Source of the DNA: Vandiemenella viatica
Lineage: Eukaryota > Arthropoda > Insecta > Orthoptera > Morabidae
Direction of reading: 5' to 3'
Assembly: GCA_031002005.1 (NCBI GenBank)
Contig: JARYHS010013631.1
Coordinates: 64,539,832-64,603,831 of the forward strand
DNA length: 64,000 nucleotides
Below the pieces are notes generated by a model. That model was not told where the DNA came from and ran no database searches. It saw nothing but the letters and a program-made list of their open reading frames with translations. A program made the position numbers and the translations under genes. Positions 10,986 to 21,878 of this stretch are shown here, in pieces. Position 1 is the stretch's first letter. Each line of letters starts with the position of its first letter.

Positions 10986-11187
10986 ACTGATATAACTTCT
11001 CTGATGCAATAACTGATATAACATCTCTGATGCAATATCTCTCAGTTCCGAGCAAGAAATCGGTCAAGATAATTTCCTGTATGTTAAATGTACTAAAGGT
11101 TTAATTTAAAATTCATTCAAATATATTGTATGAGGCTATTGGCTGTATTAGCCTTTGGCTAAAGCCATAAAATAAAATTTTAAAAAA
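10986..11187 (+). repeat. SINE-like retroposed insertion with 14-bp target duplication
   Basis: GTACTTTCTAAGTA is present at 10972-10985 and again at 11188-11201, flanking 202 bp that ends in TAAAGCCATAAAATAAAA and an A-run. That tail is the same as in SINE copies 1 and 2. The head contains two tandem copies of an AACTGATATAAC-type unit. I see no good B box, so the head is either another RNA type or truncated. Confidence 0.75.
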
Positions 11188-11201
11188 GTACTTTCTAAGT
11201 A

Positions 11202-12284
11202 GACACCCCTAATCACAACTGTTCAGCGACTTAGGCGCGGGGGCCGGCCTCTTGACCGTCGACTTGCCGCGTATTTAGCTCAGTTCCCCGTAAAACATTG
11301 GATACTCATGGCAAGAATGTTACGTTTCCTTGGTTACTTTACCGAAGGTGGAGCAGAACAAGAAAAATAGACAGTACTGGATTCACTCAACAGTTAAAAA
11401 AGTTATTGTTTTTTATTTTAAGGAACCTTCTATGGCTTCAATTAAAAGGGACTGAAGAAAAAATTTCAACTTTAAAGGGATGTCTTAGTCCTTTCCCAAC
11501 GAGCTCTTTGGTGCTGTAAAACAAGATTGAATTAAAGAAAACATCGTGATAAGTAGCACTCCTCCAAAAGAAAGACTAGTCATTAGAAATTATTATGTTG
11601 TCCATGTCAACTTGTCGCACTTCTTGGTACCAAACATACGCTCAAACTGTATTTTATGGTTCAAAAGTAGAGATAATAATGTGATTAAGATAAAAGTTAT
11701 TGAAATGAAATCTTCACAGGAGTTCAGCCGGATAGCGTCTCGACAGCCGGCTCTGCTATCTTCATCAGGTCTACTGCTTCCGATATTCCTACCTGAAAAT
11801 CACAAATAAAATAAAATCACATATAAAAGTTATTAATAAAATTTCGGTAATGTATCAATAGTAAAATATTAAATTTTAGTGTCTGGAAAGTGTATTAAGA
11901 TATAACGAAATCAGGAAATAATTAAAGGAATAATAAATAATTAAATTTGAAATTTCGTTATTTATTTAGAATATCTCTATATTAAGTGCAATGTCATTGA
12001 ATGATAAATTAAGTAAACTGTAATGAAACAAAAAGTAAAAAAATCTCATTTTCCGATTCATTTTCTTCAGTGAAACTTGGCAAATAGGATACTACAGATT
12101 CAACATGGGATGTTGCGGGGAATGGAGTGGAAGATGGTGGCGAATGAAATGTTAAATGGGTACATAGTTCTTATTTTGAGCTCTTTGAAATTGAGAGAAC
12201 TGAGGATAAGATTGAGCTGTCTGAGGCCGAGGTTGAGGATAAGAGAAGTGATTTTGGTGCTGAGATTGGTACTGACTTGATTGA
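11202..12284. other. Unassigned AT-rich DNA with a Penelope-type hairpin motif
   Basis: No gene is supported. On the minus strand at 11736-11768 a CTGATGA core is followed by a 6-bp hairpin (GATAGC/GCTGTC) and GAGACG. It resembles the hairpin motifs near Penelope-like element ends elsewhere in the window. Confidence 0.4.
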
Positions 12285-12680
12285 CTGTCTCCTGCGAACT
12301 TATTGAAGAACGTAATGGACGTATTTTTTATGATGACTTGCAATGATGCTTGCCGCCTAGGGTCGGAGGTTATCCTCTCGTCCTTTGGGCGACTTGCAGA
12401 AAGGGTGAACTCTGTGGCCATTGGCCGCAAGATTTCTGCTGAGCTATCCATCTGCAGCATTGTCGATAGGACTGACTGTGGTCCTCTGGTTCAGAGCCGT
12501 GTTGAGGGGCTGAACCAGAGAATACGGCGTTTCTGTGATAGTCATGGCTGCAGATTCCTTGATCTTCGCCCTGGGGTTGAGTCTTGTAGGAATCCCTTGG
12601 ATAGATCAGGGGTGCACTACACACGGGATCGGCTACACGGGTGGCAGGGGCCGTGTGGAGTGCATTGGGGGTTTTTTTAG
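12285..12680 (+). pseudogene. LINE ORF1 C-terminal part, esterase-like (SGNH) fragment
   Basis: The frame ends with TGA-free sequence to a TAG at 12680. It contains TCND, matching the GxND block III of SGNH hydrolases with Gly replaced, and DRSGVHYT, matching the DxxH catalytic block V. SGNH esterase domains are known in ORF1 of CR1-group LINEs, where they may help nucleic-acid or membrane binding. The block I Ser motif (GDS) is missing with the truncated 5' end. ORF2 begins about 46 bases after this stop. Confidence 0.7.
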
Positions 12681-12726
12681 GCTGAGGGAGGATGACCCTG
12701 AGGAGGAAATTCAGTTGCGGACAGCC

Positions 12727-15408
12727 ATGATAAATTCAGCACCGCGTGTTAGGGGTAGCTTAAAAGAATCCCGAACATTAAAAGTTCTAGTTGTTAACTG
12801 CAGAAGTGTTTGTAATAAACAGCCTGAACTCGAAACCGTTATTCGTAGTACAGAGGCTGATATCGTAATAGGCACGGAAAGTTGGTTAAAACCGGATATA
12901 AGTTCCGCCGAAATTTTTAATAGTAACATGAACATTTTCCGTAAGGATAGGTTGCATTCCCAAGGAGGTGGTGTATTTATAGCTGTTAGTAAGTACCTCC
13001 CATGTAGCGAAATAGATGTGCATACTGTCTGCGAAATCATATGGATCAAGCTCAACGTAGCTAGGACAAAACTTGTTATAGGCTCGTTCTATCGTCCACC
13101 CGATGCAAGCGTAAATATCGCCGAGGCCTTGAGAAATAATGTAAATATTATAGCACGGCAGTTTGCGGACCATGCAATAATGCTAGGAGGTGACTTTAAC
13201 TTTCCAGATATCGACTGGAATAATTACGTTCACGTTACTGGGGGCAGGGATAAAGCAGCTTGCGAAATCATTCTAGACCTCTTCTCAGATCACCATCTTG
13301 AACAGCTCGTAACTGAACCAACGCGATGCCTCAACGGTAACGAAAATATTTTAGATATAGTTGTTACAAATAGGCCCGAACTATTCACGGATATTTCTAC
13401 CACCGCAGGAATTAGTGATCACAAAGCTGTAATTGCTACAGTAAAACTAACAACCACACGCAGAAAGAGAAAAGAGAGGCTCGTTTACAGATTCGAAAAG
13501 GCTTCAAAAGAGTGTTTTAGAGAGTATTTGAGGCATAATTACCACACCTTCTTAGCAGCAGGAGGCACCGTTGAAGAGAGATGGCATCGATTCCTACATA
13601 TACTCGGGGTAGGTATGAACTTGCATATACCGAAACGGACAATCAGGGAAGAGAATGATCCCCCATGGTATACACGGGAAGTTAAAAGGTTACTCAAGAA
13701 GCAAAGGAAGATACATGCACGATCAAAAAGGACGATGCATCGGACTGATTTAGATAAGTTAGAGGAGATAAGGGGACGTGTTAAGAATGCGATGCGTGAG
13801 GCATTTAATAACTTTCGTGAAAATTCTCTCTCTAAGAGCCTCACTGAAAACCCTAAGAAATTTTGGTCGTATGTAAAAAAAGTTAGCTGTAGTGGGAACA
13901 ATAATCCAGTTCTAATAAAAGACGGACGCGAGGTTGAAGACAGCCGCGACAAGGCTACCGTATTTAACACCGAATTCAAAAATTCATTCACGCAAGAAAA
14001 CATGGAAAACATCCCCACTTTACCACATCGTGTGGAATTAGAGATGGATCCGATAGAAATTGATAGCGTAGGAATTGTAAAGCAATTAAAACTCCTGAAG
14101 TGGGGTAAAGCGCCGGGTCCCGATGGTATACCGGTAAGAGTATTTTCTGAATACGCGGAGGATATTGAACCATTTCTGTCAGATATATTCCGTAAATCAC
14201 TAGAAGAGAGAAAAGTACCGTCTAGCTGGAAAATAGCCCAGGTAATTCCCGTTTTTAAGAAAGGAGATCGGAGTGATCCTAGGAATTATCGACCCATATC
14301 TTTAACATCGGTCTGCAGCAGAATTCTGGAACATATCATATGCTCGAACATAATGAAGTTTCTAGATGAGAACGAGTTACTTACACCATGTCAACACGGA
14401 TTTCGGAAAAAGAGATCATGTGAAACACAATTGGCCCTATTTTCCCACGACATAACGAAAGTTATCGATGCAGGTTCGCAAGTTGATGCAGTTTTTTTTT
14501 TTTTGGATTTTCAAAAGGCTTTTGATTCTGTGCCACACAACCGACTCTTAGCGAAGATTCGAGCTTACGGTATTTCGGCTCAGATTTGCGAGTGGATACG
14601 GGATTTTCTAACTGGTCGATCACAGTATGTCGTTTTTGACGTAGAAGCCTCTTCTAAGATAAATGTTACTTCAGGCGTTCCTCAAGGAAGTGTAATAGGT
14701 CCACTTCTTTTCTTAATATTTATAAACCATCTAGGTGACAACGTCAAATGCTGGTTGCGATTGTTTGCCGACGATGCGGTTATCTATAGAGAAATAAGGT
14801 GCTCCGACGATTGCTTAGAAATTCAGCGTGATTTGGATGCTATTTTCTAGTGGTGCCGTAAATGGCAGCTTACACTTAATTGCAAAAAGTGCAAGGCAAT
14901 GCGGATAAGTAACAAGAAGAATCAGTTTGTTCACGAGTACAAAATAAACAATTCACCTGTTGACATGGTTGATTCCTTGAAGTATCTGGGGGTGATAGTA
15001 CAAAGCAACATAAAATGGGACATGCACATAACTTCCGTCGTAGGCAAGGCAAATTCTAAATTACGATTCATAGGTCGTATTTTGAGGAATTGTAATGCTC
15101 AAACAAAGGAGATAGCGTATAAAACACTAGTGCGTCCGCATCTGGATTACTGTTGTGGGGTTTGGGATCCGTATCGCAAGGTTCTGATTGACTCAGTTGA
15201 GAGGGTGCAGAGGAGAGCCGCTAGATTCGTGACTTGTTGTTACAGCCCTTATGAAAGCGTCACAGAATTGATACATAGATTGGGCTGGGATAGTTTGGAA
15301 GACAGACGACGTAGCTTGCGTTCGAATTTATTGGAGAATATGCGAAAAAAATTTAAATTTAGAGTGCAATGGAATACTTCTTCCGCCAACCTATTTAGGT
15401 CGCAATGA
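12727..15408 (+). pseudogene. LINE ORF2: AP-like endonuclease and reverse transcriptase, one in-frame stop
   Basis: One frame spans 893 codons from the ATG at 12727, with a single TAG at 14848-14850. The AP-type endonuclease (about residues 18-240) has NCRSV, GTESWL, GSFYRPP, GGDFNFPDIDW and SDHKAV. The RT (about 450-720) has APGPDGIP, NYRPISL, FLDFQKAFDSVPH, SGVPQGSVIGPLLF and the catalytic FADDAV. The C-terminus carries the RVQRRAARF...WDSLEDRR signature typical of this LINE group. A longer GTG-start frame from 12535 overlaps ORF1 and is unlikely to be used. The stop falls after FADD, so the truncated product would keep the catalytic motif but lose the thumb. It makes tagged nicks in target DNA and primes reverse transcription there. 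Confidence 0.92.
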
Positions 15409-15585
15409 CCAGAGGGATAAGATTAGAGAAATAAGATGCCGTACTGATACTTATATGTATTCCTTCTTTCCTCGCACTATTCGGGATTGGAATGGGCGGG
15501 TTTAGGATTGGTGCTTAGCACCCACTGCCACCCACAATGTTTGTGATTTGCAGAGTATGAACGTAGATGTAGATGTAGGTTAGCT

Positions 15586-15964
15586 CCATTCTTATAGTTA
15601 ATTACAGAACATTTTTCAGTTATGAAAGGACAGAAAGTACAAAATGAAGATCTGATTTCTGTTCCTCTCCCCGTTTGCCCACGATGTTTTCTTCTAAAAC
15701 GGTTATAATTTTGCCTCTAAAGGATCTTTTTTTTCCCGAATGACTTGTTGATAGAAGTTGATTTACCAAGGTTGACTAAAACAAAAGTTGAAAACACTTT
15801 TTTCCCCTCTCTCTGGTTCTTTAACTCATTGCTACAATCTAATTCGAATGATTTTTTGTTACTATTACACTCGAGAATTTCACTCAGAAGAAACTCATCT
15901 GTTTTGGTATATATGTATAGGATTTTTTCCCCAACTGACCTCTGATTTCCTTAGCAAATATTTT
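15586..15964. other. Unassigned AT-rich DNA
   Basis: No recognisable feature lies between the LINE 3' end and the target duplication of SINE copy 3. Confidence 0.5.
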
Positions 15965-15974
15965 CCATAGTATC

Positions 15975-16216
15975 TTTTTTTTTAACAGTTTAACGTCCCT
16001 TTTTAACAACGTGGTCTTTAGAGACGGGAAAGGATGGGGGCAAGGAATGGGAAGGAATTCGGCCATGGCCTTTTGAAGGAAGCATCCCGGCATTCACCTG
16101 GAGTGATTTGGGGAAACCATGGAAAACCCAAATCTGGATGCCCGGACGGGGATTCGAACAGCCGTCCTCCCGAATGCGAGGCCAGAACGCTATCCGTTAC
16201 ACCACCACGCTCGGTC
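15975..16216 (-). repeat. SINE copy 3, full length with 10-bp target duplication
   Basis: CCATAGTATC at 15965-15974 and 16217-16226 flanks the insertion. Read on the minus strand it starts with a tRNA-like head (GGTGGTGTAACGGATAGCG, A-box type; TGTTCGAATCC, B box). It continues through the common body and ends in GTTAAACTGTTAAAAAAA. This tail differs from the TAAAGCCATAA tail of copies 1 and 2, so two tail types exist. Confidence 0.9.
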
Positions 16217-16226
16217 CCATAGTATC

Positions 16227-16555
16227 GAAAACAACTGAAGAATACAGGATAAAACAAGATAAGGGTCCAATTTTCAGAAACATTCAGTTACGAATATTTT
16301 AAATTTAAATATAGTCGTAGTTAAAATAGCAGTAAAAATGACGGTGTAGATATATAAGGCACTGAAAAATATGCAGTTTGAGCAAGAAAGATGAAGCTGC
16401 CAGGGAATGTATGCAAGAAAGATGAGAGTCCATACATCATTGGCTACACTAATGTCATACTTCACTGCTGTCTGTCAGAATTGATGTTTGTTTGGTCACT
16501 ATCGTTTATTATATTGTGTTGATAGATAGTTGTGACAGTGAAAGTGCCATTATGC
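16227..16555. other. Unassigned AT-rich DNA
   Basis: I see nothing supportable here apart from short chance reading frames. Confidence 0.5.
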
Positions 16556-16690
16556 AATGAAAATAAGGAGGGATAGGAAAATAACCCCATCACTTATCAC
16601 AGATGAAGGAAGGAGGGCCAAGCGAACACAAATCTACTCTATAATATTTCGGTTTAAATACCTTATTCATGTAGACAGGACTGGGCTATT
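16556..16690 (-). repeat. Penelope-like element 3'-end fragment
   Basis: On the minus strand it shares the hairpin-GAAATATT motif, then CCTTCATCTGTG and the TTATTTTCCTATCC end, with the 3' region of the Penelope element at 42540-43036. No coding part is attached. Confidence 0.6.
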
Positions 16691-16844
16691 TCTCAATGAG
16701 GGGAATACACACACCCTGGCTAACGTGACCATACGGCCCGCTTTGAGCAGGACAATCCCGATTTCAGGCTGTCTGTCCCGCCGTCCCCAGCGAGAATAAA
16801 AATATCCTGCTTTCGCAAACAAAACGCCAATTTAATATATCTTT

Positions 16845-17248
16845 TAGGCTCAAATACTGAAAACGTTCTTCGAGCGGGGGGGGGGAAACAACGACCACAA
16901 CGCGTTCACATTTCTTTAAAATGGCCACAACATTTTATTCGCGTTATATCACTTGCAAAAAACAGCCAGAACGCGTTGTGTCTAACTCAAAAATGCCACA
17001 CCATGAAATTCGTATATGGTCCAGGTACCATTCTCCTCACATGACGATTCACATTTCTTTTTTTGGGGGGGGGGGGACTTGAAACGCGACGGGTAAGAAG
17101 AATCATATGTCCTTTCACCAATGAAACACAAAGAGTTAGACATTGATATACCACTAACATGTTGTGGCCGTTTTAAAGAAATCACAATACGTTGTGGTCT
17201 TTTTTTTCCCCTCCCACGCTTAGTGAGCGTTTTCGGTTTTTGAGCCTA
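16845..17248. mobile_element. Inverted-repeat MITE, 404 bp
   Basis: The left end reads TAGGCTCAAATACTGAAAAC, and the right end is its near reverse complement (GTTTTCGGTTTTTGAGCCTA). The arms stay complementary for about 100 bp, through G-runs and GACCACAACG and GGCCACAACAT motifs. No transposase is encoded. Flanks around ATATCT are similar on both sides but do not give a clean duplication, so the superfamily is unsure. Long arms would suit a Mutator-like or foldback element. Confidence 0.7.
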
Positions 17249-17892
17249 ACATATCTATCTATTAAGAATTAAGGTTTAAAACGATGCGAGTTTTGCCGCG
17301 CAGCGGTCGAGTCTTGGCATTGCTGACCACGCGAGGATTTATTAGCAGCAGCAAAGATATGGAAATGTTCGACGAGTTTTCGCTTATTTTCAAATACTTG
17401 ACAGATCAAAAAATCTTTAGCTGAAACGCTGAGGATGTTGCTGCTGAAGACCGTGCTAACACACTGTAACGATAAAAGAGTGGTATGCTTGCTTTGTAGC
17501 TTGGTGTGGGGTAATTGTTTTGCGCCTTGTTGTCAATGGATTGCAGGTTCTTCTACTAATGTCACCATGTTGCCATATTGATAATCTTTCGATTTATTCT
17601 CCAAATATACAATCACTAAGCCGCCACCACCACCAATGATTATAATTTGACCGTGTATGAAGGCTATCCAGCACGTCTTCTCCAAATCGCAAGTCCTGAG
17701 CTACGCTATTTTCACTTGGTTAGGATACTTTATCTCAATGCCCACAAGTTCACTGCTATTTAGGAAACACTGCTGTATATCTGCATGACGTCGGTGTTCT
17801 TATAATGTTTCCTAAGGAACACAATAGTGAAAGGCATCCGCCAAATAATCACCGCCGCGCTACCACTCATGACCAACCTCCACAACGGTGTG
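17249..17892. other. Unassigned DNA
   Basis: No reading frame with recognisable content. It is the left flank of the 3.4-kb hAT-type insertion. Confidence 0.5.
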
Positions 17893-17900
17893 TCCGAGAC

Positions 17901-20900
17901 TAGGGCTGCTGATAAAATATCGATATATCGATATATCGATATTTTTTTAAAAAATATCGATATTTATGAGTGATATTTTTAGGACGATATATCGATATAT
18001 CGATATTGAAATCTGGATATCGGAGTCCGATATTTTTTAAAAAATAAGTTGTTATTTTCCGTTTTCCTCGTAGAATATTCCAAGTTGTTATTGGAGGGAA
18101 AACGATTACCTGTGTTGCACATGCAATACATTTTCATAGATAGAATTTTAAGAAACAATTTATGATCCGAGCACACGGAGAAGCAGAGCCGCCGTAAGGG
18201 GGCGTGTAAGGCAGCATATTATGTAGTTGGACAGGGGGCGGCATAATCGCTAATGCACACGGGCGCTCAAACAGCTAGCGGCGGGCCTGTGGAGAAGTAA
18301 AAAACGAAGGTAAAATAACTCATTCAATATTCATTAGAATTCTTGTCTGGACATTTTGAAAAGTTTTTAAAATTTGTCTTCAATCAATGCAAAAGTATTA
18401 GCATTAAGAAACTAATCGTAATGTACCAGGAATGGGTAGGGTTGCCAGATAGCCGGAAAATCCGGGAATGTCCCGGAATTTTGTGTCTGATCTCGTGTCC
18501 AGGAATTATGTGTTACTGTCCCGGAATTTCCGTGTACTAGTTTTTTTTTTCAAACACAGTTCACCACGGTGGCCATGAGGCCAAGCCAAGTATCCCATGC
18601 TCGCAGCGGGAGGATGGAATGCCCCTTAAATCAGAGGAATTGAAACTGACAGGAAAATACTCTTTGAATTTTCTGAGACTTTGAAAATTCTAGTCGCAGT
18701 TAACATTAACTCCCTTTATACAGAGTTCACATGTCTGAAACGTGTTTTTCAGGTTCTTCCAAAAGACTTTCCAAACGATAAAATCTGGGCCAATTTCTTT
18801 AGAATAAGCATTTTTAATGATTTTGAATTTTTTTAAAAAAATTGGTTTTATTTTTTCAATTCCAACAAGCAATGACTTTTACGAGACAAGTTTTAGCGCG
18901 TTGAATAATTTATGAAATAAGAGCGAAACAGAACGTTCATGGATTTGATCAAGGCTGAACTGCAAACTCAATCAATTTTGAAGACTCTTGCTGAGAAATT
19001 TATCAGTTTTGCAAAGCAGTGATGGAGAAATATTTATTAAATTGACAAAATCTAATAATAAATATTTTAAAAGTAGTTGATTAAGATCTATTTTGATTGA
19101 TGTTGATTTTGATTTAGCAAAAGATAGATGCTATTTTTTTTATTTGTTGATAAAACCTGATGCTGATTTTCTGCCTAATTTTAATTAATGAGCCTAACAG
19201 AAGTGTTCAGTTTTTGTTTAATATTTTTGAGATTTTGATTGATAATACCCGATGTTGATTTTGTACCAAAGTAAAAAATTCCTAACGAGGTGGTTAATTT
19301 TTGTTTTAAGTTTAGAATGTTTCCTTTTGATTCATAATACCTGATGTTGACTTTCTACCATAGCTTAATTAATAAACTTAAAAGAGGTGCTATATATACG
19401 TCTGATAGCATATTTACCTAAAATATAATTTTTTAGTAATTTGCATTTTCGTTCACTCTTTAAAAATACTTTTTAGACCCAGAAATGTCCCGGAAATTAT
19501 AAGCCTGTATCTGGCACTCAACAGTTAAATATTTCGCGCGAATTGGATACGCTTCTTGTTCCATACCAACAGAAGAATTGAGCTCCAAAATTATGTCACA
19601 GCCAGTTTTGTTATTTCACTTACGAATTTATTATGATAAGAAATTGAAAAAAAGAATCTACCACTTTTGGATTGCCTTTACAAAGCGCTATGCTAAAAAC
19701 TTATTATTATAGATTGGTGCCTTTAAAAAACAATTTGTTAACGCCAAAGGAACTGCCTTGACAGTAGCGGCTCTAGGATATTTTCAAGCCAGGGAAAAAC
19801 TGAGATTGCCGCCTCTTCAAACATTGTTGCCAGCCAGACCCCGAGAATCAGCCGAGAATCGCCTCCTTGATTGTTGGCCAAACGCATTGATGTCATCACT
19901 TTAACTGTTTGCCAAACGCATTGTTGGACACGATTTTGCCGCCCCCCACCCCTCAAGTTATCGCCCAGAGCAAGTACCCCAGTTTGCCCCCACCCCTCGC
20001 CCTAAATCCTGCATTCCACCTAGAATCTCAGCTTTAAAAAATTGTATTATGGTAAAGCGTTACCCATTTGCAAAGCAATATCAAAGAAGGGGAAATTTTC
20101 AATTAATGTAGGCAGTTCTCCATTTATAGTAGAAGAAACAACGGAAAAAACATGAGTTCATGCTCTTGAAAAGTATGTCCAATGAAGTTTCTGACATGAG
20201 TTTTGCTGCAAAATTTTACTTCATTCACGACCTTAGTTTGGAACTTTTTTTGGATTTGAAACTCTTTTAAATGACTATGACATTCTTTCATCACAATTCT
20301 ATGCAACATCCAGTTGTCCTAGAAAATGGTAATTTGGTAAACATACTTGGTTTCATGCCCACAGTATAAGAAAAGTTCCTGTGTTTTTTCAATGCCAATC
20401 TAAAAGCTGAAACGTCTTAGAGAAAATTTGTACGTTAATTGCTTTCTTCATGATGAGGCTATATGCCTTAAATTTCAGTTTTGCACAATGATCAGAAGCA
20501 TAAAAAACACAATTAATTTTACTTTGTTACTACATTTAATTTGGAAGTTATTGGTAGTCCTACACCGATGGTAACAATGCAGACACGGCGTCGCTCGCAC
20601 AGAACGAATCGGACTCGAACCCGTTGTTTTACATGAGCGTCCGTTGTCGGGGAAAGTATTTTGACATGAAAATTGGATGTAAGCAGGAATATTGATAAAT
20701 TCTGATACACAATCTTTGCTAAGGTGCAAACATTTGGTCCAAAAAAGTAAGAAGACTCAGAATAAGCTATCAACCTACAAAAAGAAATTAAATTCCACAT
20801 AAAACAAAACTTGTAAAAAAAAGTGACTTGGTCACTATGCAAACTCTGATAATAGAACATCAACCTAAATAAATGCCTCTACAATGTTGCATTATTGAGC

Positions 20901-21304
20901 TTTTAAACTCACAAAAACCTAGATTTCCCTCGATGCTCTTTCTGGATTCACAAGTCTTCGAGTAAATCATAAACATTATGCCTTTACTTGTAGTAAAGTA
21001 GTAGTATAATGGCTAAATCACAATTTAAAAAAATATGATTTATCCGTAACGTCATGAAAAACCATTTTTTTCAGAAAATCAAAACTTGATTCAGAAAAAT
21101 ATCTCACAACTCTTCATCATTAAATATCCAAAAGACTTCGCCCTTTTTTTAAAATGATTTGTTTTTGTAACATTGTTTTTTTTTTAATATAATAGGGTCG
21201 ATATATCGATACTTTTTCTTCGATATATCGAATCCGATATAAATATTTTTTAAAATATCGATATATCGAAAATCCGATATTTTTTTAAAATATCAACAGC
21301 CCTA
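17901..21304. mobile_element. hAT-type DNA transposon, 3.4 kb, exact 8-bp target duplication
   Basis: TCCGAGAC at 17893-17900 and 21305-21312 flanks termini TAGGGCTG[C/T]TGATA. Both ends are packed with TATCGATA palindromes over about 120 bp, probable transposase-binding subterminal repeats. The 8-bp duplication is the hAT hallmark. Inside I find only short, broken frames and no recognisable transposase, so it is non-autonomous or heavily decayed. An inner stretch from about 18436 to 19520 starts with GGGTTGCCAGATA and ends with ATCTGGCA. It may be a second, nested insertion. Confidence 0.88.
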
Positions 21305-21337
21305 TCCGAGACTGACTTCAACAATCCAACTCGCATC

Positions 21338-21680
21338 TTGCGTCACACTCTCGACAATCGGCCGCCCCGATTCCACCGCCCAACACGGACACACAAATGG
21401 CCCCAATACTGTCTCGCCACAACACACAACTGTACGAACTTTCGTATATCTATTGAGTACATTATATGTCTGCCTGGAATTAACGGACCTGTCGAAAGAG
21501 TTTTTCTCTCCAATAAATAAAATATGGAAAAGTGACAAAACACAGTTAAGTGTCGCAGTATTGAAAACCATTTTGATTACCAAGACTAACATCAACAAGT
21601 CATATAATCTGCTCCATTCATGCCTTAAAACTAAGCCCGATATTCTGAAACAGGTTTGTCCTGCTGATAAATACAAAACA
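21338..21680 (+). pseudogene. hAT transposase relic (C-terminal dimerisation region)
   Basis: The plus strand reads ICLPGINGPVERVFLSNK, then, after a one-base frame change near 21515, an Ile/Lys/Asn-rich helix region up to about 21670. This matches the hAT C-terminal dimerisation pattern (IP.TN..VER.FS, W....N.L....V...L..K.N). It lies just outside the 3.4-kb element and may be the remains of the host element into which that copy inserted. No catalytic core is visible. Confidence 0.6.
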
Positions 21681-21714
21681 ATTGCTTTGTTAGAAGTTAA
21701 ATGTCAGACACTTA

Positions 21715-21870
21715 GGGCCTTATTATACTAGGCCACCTGGCGGCGCCACCAGCCGCGCCACCGGTGCCGCTGATCGTCACTGGGCATTGAGTCTTATGGA
21801 GCTTATTACACTAGGGCAGCCAGTGGCGTCGCCAGAAATTGGCGGCCGACTGCTGCCGTGCCCCGGCACC
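21715..21870. repeat. GC-rich repeat interrupted by the next hAT insertion
   Basis: TTATTATACTAGGCC followed by CCTGGCGG occurs at about 21721-21743 and again at 22913-22937, on either side of the 21879-22855 element. The sequence between (minus the insertion) is rich in GCCACCAG/CTGGTGGC words. It looks like one older repeat split by the insertion. Confidence 0.45.
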
Positions 21871-21878
21871 ACTTCGGC

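Larger units (their letters stand above)
12285..15585 (+). mobile_element. CR1-type non-LTR retrotransposon (LINE), 5'-truncated, nearly intact
   Basis: The end of an esterase-like ORF1 is followed by an endonuclease-RT ORF2 and a 3' UTR ending in a short TAGATG repeat (about 15560-15580), the kind of tail used by CR1/L2-group LINEs instead of poly(A). ORF1 lacks its N-terminal part, so the copy is 5'-truncated. A single stop codon interrupts ORF2. Confidence 0.88.

Noticed and set aside
12152..12460. Gln/Ser/Pro-rich minus-strand frame
   Set aside because: It overlaps the esterase-like ORF1 on the other strand and is low-complexity. No family match.
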